A DNA stretch of 64,000 nt from Halichondria panicea (taxonomy: Eukaryota; Porifera; Demospongiae; Suberitida; Halichondriidae). Both the position numbers and the translations under genes were made by a program. The notes beneath the pieces were generated by a model. It ran no database searches, was not told the DNA's origin, and was given only the letters and a program-made list of their open reading frames with translations. The DNA is taken from contig NC_087382.1 of the NCBI RefSeq assembly GCF_963675165.1, positions 6,372,315 to 6,436,314 of the forward strand, in the 5' to 3' direction. Below are positions 62,694-64,000 of this stretch, piece after piece (within the stretch, counting starts at the first letter, position 1; each line of letters starts with the position of its first letter).

Positions 62694-63241
62694 ATACATC
62701 ACTGTGCAAGACCAGTTAGAACACACGCTTTATATATAGGTATGCTTGTTCGTGTACTAGATCTACTTAACATAGTATAAAAATTAATATACAAAACTGC
62801 GTCACTTTCCCCCCTCCACCCAATTAAGAGATTTTTGTTTTGTATTTATACATATCGTATGGTTGTGTTTTTATAAATGTGTTAATTAATTAAGTTGAAT
62901 TGCCTTGCCTGATGGCATCAACCCGCATGATTTAACTGACCTTCAAGTGAAGTGTGCTAATGTATACTGACTTACTGCATGTTCAAGGTTTTATGTGAAG
63001 CCACCCACCCATGCCAGCTACATATGATGTCATATCTATAGTACCCTATAGTTATAATCATGTGCAGATTTGCTGTTTCACTGCGCATATCATGCACGTG
63101 CTGTTCCACAGTATATTGTGCACACAGATGTGCATGAGAGAATTAACTATAATAGTGTAGAGATGATCGATACATGCATCTCTCAGCATTTAGCATTAAT
63201 CATGATGAATAATAATTGCTAAAATTTAATGCTAAATCAAA
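62694..63241. other. Gene-free interval after the receptor
   Basis: Presumed 3' UTR and intergenic sequence. No clear AATAAA was seen close to the stop. TTTAGCATTAAT at 63189-63200 is loosely inverted at about 63222-63235. Nothing else was recognised. Confidence 0.4.
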
Positions 63242-63400
63242 AGGTATAATGCTCGTGGTTTTCACTGATTAAGCATCTACCGCGAACATGTATACCCACG
63301 AATTTAATATCACATGCATGCACTGCAGATCGAAAGGCTGCTATTCCGCAAACTGTCATTCCACGAAAGTTTATACCCTTGAAATATACCCGCTATGATA
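63242..63400. mobile_element. MITE, partial copy of the 30737-30944 family
   Basis: TTTTCACTGATTAAGCATCT, GAAAGGCTGCTATTCC and CTTGAAATATACCCGCTAT follow 30737-30944. The left terminus is truncated. Confidence 0.7.
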
Positions 63401-63501
63401 GTCAAATTGATAAACACAGACTTGCATACATAAAATTACACTTGTAAACAATTAACTTATAGTGGCAGCGGCTGGTAAAAATAGTTGGTAAAAGTGACTG
63501 A

Positions 63502-63703
63502 CTACACTAGGTGCTCCTTAGAAGATTTTCTTGGAAGGCACACCTTTGACGGACTGCTAATAGGAGGGGTGGATACACGCCCACTATTAGAGAACATTTC
63601 ACCATCAGAGTCATGTTCTAGATTGTTCAAACTTTCTTGGGATTGACGCCATTTTGCAAGCTTCTGCTGCAGACCAGGCCAAGCACGATTCACTTCCTTT
63701 TCA
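63502..63703 (-). CDS. Last exon of an unrecognised gene (partial)
   Basis: The minus strand has a strong acceptor (TTTTTTTGCAG) at 63704-63714, then an open frame to a TAG at 63502: EKEVNRAWPGLQQKLAKWRQ, then a Ser-rich stretch (SDGEMFSNSG, STPPISSPSK) and a basic end RKSSKEHLV. The first part is probably helical, the rest disordered with possible phosphorylation sites. Upstream exons should lie beyond the window's right edge. I do not recognise the family. Confidence 0.5.
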
Positions 63704-64000
63704 CTGCAAAAAAATCAGTGTACACTGAACCCTGATGCATAATTTATAGCAACTAGAATAGTCACTAATAACCGTCGCATAATTGGAAGAGCGCTTCAAT
63801 TCGAGTATAAAAAGCCTGCAGTTGAGCATGCGCTGAAAATAAAGATACGCTTATAGTCTAGTAAGCGCTAATAATCCAGTTTCTACGGTAGTATGCCATG
63901 CACCTCTTAAGTCACTATCAGCTTACTGGGTACGATCTCAAGCAATAAGGCAACAAAGTTATAATAATAATAACTATCCCTCAACTGTTTTAGTTATTAA
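63704..64000. other. Window edge
   Basis: No further exon of the minus-strand gene was identified. A GTCGCATAATTGGAAGAGCG/CTTCAATTCGAG phrase at 63773-63803 resembles the interior of the 39943-40280 element family. Confidence 0.35.

Overview
This window looks like nuclear DNA from a marine sponge (demosponge), or another early-branching animal with a similar genome. Reasons: AT-rich sequence, short GT-AG introns (many 50-400 bp), dense short inverted-repeat elements ending in motifs such as ACCGTATAGCGGGTA and TAGCCTCGAT, and metazoan genes (hnRNP K, CYP46-like P450, cathepsin L, a TRAF-type RING protein and a giant LDL-receptor-like/sushi receptor). The species is an inference from style and gene content, not a search result.

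Layout. 0.1-3.1 kb (minus): a Mutator-like transposase fused to a YqaJ-type nuclease, with two introns and two frameshifts. 4.5-17.8 kb: a duplicated segment. Each copy holds an intact gene for a small secreted, probably GPI-anchored six-cysteine protein (5707-6603 and 13746-14662), followed by a wrecked copy of a large beta-helix/multi-pass membrane protein (9020-11202 and 16230-17765). 15.1-20.8 kb: three broken pieces of the C-terminus of one retroelement protein, one of them inside a DNA-transposon-like element. 22.4-23.0 kb: an NHL-repeat pseudogene. 23.6-28.9 kb (plus): a 15-exon cytochrome P450 of CYP46 type, with a 719-bp element carrying a 9-bp target duplication in its first intron. 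29.5-33.5 kb (minus): an 8-exon cathepsin L. 34.4-39.5 kb (minus): a 13-exon hnRNP K orthologue. 39.6-41.7 kb: stacked inverted-repeat elements. 41.8-42.9 kb (plus): an intronless TRAF-type protein. 44.9-62.7 kb (plus): one 45-exon gene for a receptor of about 2488 residues. 63.5 kb (minus): the last exon of an unrecognised gene that runs off the window.

The highlight is the receptor at 44939-62693. I assembled it exon by exon; every junction keeps phase and the total (7467 nt) divides by three. It has a signal peptide, three complete YWTD beta-propeller plus EGF modules, a Thr/Pro linker, a somatomedin B domain, 19 sushi/CCP domains each on one phase-1 exon, a transmembrane helix, and a tyrosine-rich acidic tail with three NPxY motifs. 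No LDL-A repeats were seen. The sushi array has a period of seven domains, reminiscent of the long homologous repeats of vertebrate complement receptor 1. An LRP-like endocytic receptor built on a complement-receptor-like arm is the best candidate here for an undescribed system; the likely role, capture and uptake of ligands or opsonised particles, is inference.

The gene-free stretches are mostly inverted-repeat elements, microsatellites and unremarkable AT-rich sequence. I saw no tRNA, rRNA or CRISPR array.
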